Below are positions 60,998 through 64,000 of a stretch of DNA of 64,000 nucleotides, one piece after another (the stretch's first letter is position 1; each line of letters starts with the position of its first letter). Under the pieces are notes generated by a model that searched no databases, was not told where the DNA came from, and saw only the letters and a program-made list of their open reading frames with translations. The stretch comes from Malurus cyaneus samueli. Lineage: Eukaryota > Chordata > Aves > Passeriformes > Maluridae. The DNA is taken from positions 10,864,696 through 10,928,695 of the forward strand of contig CM019228.1 of the NCBI GenBank assembly GCA_009741485.1, given 5' to 3'. The position numbers and the translations under genes were made by a program.

Positions 60998-63900
60998 GTA
61001 CTGTGACACTGAGGAGCTTGCTCAGCCAAGAGAGCCACCAGAGTTGTTACAAGGGAGCCAAAATATTCCAGTTCAAAAGCAGATCTGATTTCCTGGAGTA
61101 AGCACAGGCCTTTCCTTCGGAGATCCAGTGTCAAGAGTGAGTGGGATGAGGATGGGATTCCAAGCACAGCTAGCCAAGGTGAGTTCCTGTTTTATGGAGG
61201 CTAATGAGCAGGGAGGAGCTTCCCGCCAGGGCTGTCCCCTTGCGAGCCTTTGATGTCCAAAGGGACAAAGAGAGGAAGGATCTGCAGCAATGGCTGGGGC
61301 TAGGGGAAGAAAATCAAAGAGAATTAACATGGCTTTGACATACAGGAAACCCTACAGGGGAAATGCACCTTGATTTACTGCTAACGCACTCTTAAACAAA
61401 TATAGACAAGACTGAAAACATCAGTTGAGGACTTAGCTACAAAATAAAAACAAATCCCTTAAACAGCAAGCAGAGAGAATTTCTCCTTGGCTATTCCATG
61501 TGTTTGTGATAATTCTCATCTTCAGTGCACAGAATAATTTTACTCTTGGTTTCTGGTACCAGCATCAGCAGGGCATTGAGCTCATTCCTTCCCAAGTGGG
61601 TGATTAACAGTCTGTGTAAAGTTTGCTCTCAAAACTGGAATGCTGCAGCAACACATCCCTTCTCCAGCAACATAAACACATTTGATGGTATAACTGTCAC
61701 TTATCTGCCAAACCTCTGCATTCCCAGCCCTTAAATGCACTTTTTTTTCCAGGAGGATCAGGCACTGAGGTTATGCCTTGCTCAAGGCACTGCTCTTAAC
61801 CAGGGAAGGCTGAGCAGAAATCGAAGGGCTTGAGCATTTTCCCTTAATTAGTTTATTCTGCAAGTGTGACCATTAGCTTTTGTGCTTATAAGTGCTTACA
61901 AGTGCTAAGAGACAGCAATCAAGGCTCAGGCTCCAGGGCACAAACACAGCCACTGCACCTCGGTGAGGAAGAGGGTTCTGTGCCTTCACACACAGAAATG
62001 GCTGTCCTAACATTTACAGGACCAAGACAGTCAAAAAGTGGAGGTCAAAAGCAGGATATCAGTCTCAATTGGCCAGTGCTGGGTCCTGCACAGCAAATCT
62101 AGGAGCTCTGTTACTTGTTATAAAGCCTGCATATCTTTCACTGTCTAGATTTATTCAAAATAAAATAAACCTCTTTTCTATTTTGTCAGTGATGTTACTG
62201 GGACATCTGATCTGCAATTGGACATGCAAAACAAATTTTGAATTTGTTTAGTGAGTTCCTACACCCAAACAAGAGTCCTTCAGTTGTGTTTTTATTGCCT
62301 TTTGGAGCAGGCAATGGGAGGATATGCAAGGAACACAAAGGAGCCTAATCTGAGCAGGGACTGACTCTCTTCCAGTGGGATATTGAATTTTAGGCATCCC
62401 AGTACTAGCCAGGGAGAGAAAAGGCAATGCTTAGTGTGGCAAGGAATAATATTTTAAAGAAAAGGTTTGCAGAATCCTCCTGAGGAGGATTTTATAGCAG
62501 GAGATGGTCCATTGCTCCTGGCACCTCTGCAGACCACAACCAGCATTGCTGGCATCCCCATTGGCTAACACAGAAGACTTTTCTCCCTCAGATAAACTGG
62601 AGACAGCCAGAGCTGTGGAGTATCACTGAGGAGAGGACTATCGTGTGGTGGAGAAACATCAGCTTGTAGCTCAAAAGGAGATTATTTATTAAATATGCGG
62701 AGAAATAAATCAGAAAGGAAAAGGTCAGCTGGAAATGGCATCAAGGTCAGAACTCTGCTTGTACTTGCACAGCCTCTACCAGATACAAACAATATAGGAT
62801 GCAGAAATGCAGAAATGCTTTTCTGCTGTGCGACAGAAGGAAAGCCAGCATCAAATCTGCTCCCCACTCCATGGCCTGCTTTTCTAATGCTAGTATTTTA
62901 ATTGTAGAAAGCGGAAAAAGACAACCATAATCAGAATCTGAAAAGGAAAAATAGAACAAAAATTGGGTCAGATTCAAGCTAGCAGCGAGATGAATCAACA
63001 TCCCACACAGTCAGAAACTGCACAACAGCAGCAGCAGCACTGGGAATTTCAGACTTCACCTGACAGGAGCGTGGGATGTGTATCATGACTTACTGCTGCT
63101 TCCACAAAGGCTATGAGATGGTCTCCTGCTGCCACTTCATTTGCACACTGCGTATCAGCATGTCTGGGGAGCACACATTTGCTACAAGTACACAAATCCT
63201 TTTGGCTTCTCCCAGCTGATTGATGGGGAAGGTGGAGTCATTAATTACCCATGACTAGTTAACAACCAGCTTTCTCCCAGCCATTCTAGTTGCACTGGAA
63301 AGGTTTTAAAAGTGAAAAAAAAGTGAATTTGTTACTATTGCTGGAAAGCGTGGCTAATAGGAGCAATCCCCAGGAAATTCATCCCTAGCAAAGGGGGAAT
63401 TTAGCACATTACCCTTGTCTGTCCATCCATGGAGAACCCTCAGGCAGTTTGATGGGAAGTCAGAGGTGAATGTGCTGGTGTCTAACAATTCACTGGCAAA
63501 TTGGAGGCTGAGGGTGTGGAAAGGGATGGGAGACAGAGTGGACCTGACACGTGTAAGTCAGTGACACACACGGCTCTGCTCCGAGCCCATTTACAGCAGC
63601 AGGGATAAACGCTGCTGAGCCCAGCTCTAACAGCAGGCTCTGCCCTATGCTGAAGGGATGAGGGGGGGCAACAGGAAGGGCATGTGTGATGACAAAAGCA
63701 GAGCCAAGAGCTTTTGCTTTGCATGTCTTTGAGAAGCTGATTAGAAAGAAACATTCCCCTCTGGGTTTTGTAGTAAGGCAAATGTTTTCTGGCATTTCTC
63801 CCACCTTAAGTGAAGCTTTAACCCTTGCTGCTCAACAGGACCCTGTAGGGAGCAGGTTTGCACACAAGCCTCCACGCTCTCCAACACAGTGATATCTTGC

Positions 63901-64000
63901 CATCTCTGGCTGCTGCCTCGGGCTCCCGGACTGCTGGAGAACAGATAAGGTGTCAGGCTTTGGCTAATGGGGTCAGAGACTGCAAGTGGCTGTGCCCAAG
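60998..64000. other. Upstream region of the T-box gene
   Basis: No CpG island and no recognisable gene. It should contain the T-box gene promoter and perhaps a non-coding 5' exon. Weak candidates on the minus strand are a CATAAAA stretch near 61195 and a TATAAAA at 62490-62496 next to a perfect inverted repeat. Open frames here look like chance. Confidence 0.5.
62473..62497 (-). promoter_or_regulatory. Inverted repeat abutting a TATAAAA motif
   Basis: AATCCTCC-TGA-GGAGGATT (62473-62491) is a perfect 8-bp inverted repeat. On the minus strand TATAAAA (62496-62490) runs directly into it. It might be a core promoter for a distal non-coding exon of the T-box gene, or chance. Confidence 0.25.

Overview
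This looks like a 64 kb piece of a bird genome. The evidence is two CR1 retroposon fragments of the avian type, very low repeat density, moderately short vertebrate introns with GT-AG borders, CpG-island promoters, and a VegT/Tbx16-class T-box gene (called Tbx6L in chicken) of a kind not found in placental mammals. The content matches the region homologous to human 22q11.2. There are no bacterial features, CRISPR arrays, tRNAs or rRNAs that I can recognise.

Layout, left to right. (1) 1-1464: the first coding exon of MED15 on the minus strand, with the start of its first intron. (2) About 1150-2260: a CpG island upstream of MED15, probably shared with KLHL22, which points the other way. (3) 9108-15318: KLHL22 on the plus strand, complete in six coding exons (638 aa), followed by its 3' UTR. 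(4) 16.1-20.6 kb: AT-rich spacer. (5) About 20.6-22.5 kb: a second CpG island with the CRKL 5' UTR and first exon. CRKL is complete in three coding exons (303 aa; 22052-33921), followed by a 3' UTR of about 3.8 kb. (6) 37.7-51.2 kb: a gene-free interval, visibly more GC-rich from about 39 kb, with simple repeats and one small orphan CpG-rich patch at 47.7-47.8 kb. (7) 60989-51216: a T-box transcription factor on the minus strand, which I assembled from nine coding exons (452 aa) as the VegT/Tbx16/Tbx6L orthologue. Its 4.6 kb first intron holds a 14-copy, 56-bp minisatellite. (8) 61.0-64.0 kb: the region upstream of the T-box gene.

The genes are not an operon. MED15 is a subunit of the Mediator transcription complex. 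KLHL22 is a substrate adaptor for the CUL3 ubiquitin ligase. CRKL is an SH2/SH3 signalling adaptor. The T-box gene is expected to act in early mesoderm and presomitic tissue. Every exon junction I propose keeps the reading frame, and the three complete coding sums (1917, 912 and 1359 nt) all divide by three.

I found no wholly new biological system. The points most worth a second look are the T-box gene model with its 16-nt first coding exon and overlapping upstream ORF, the hairpin-containing minisatellite, the altered gene order relative to human, and the orphan CpG patch with a good splice donor.
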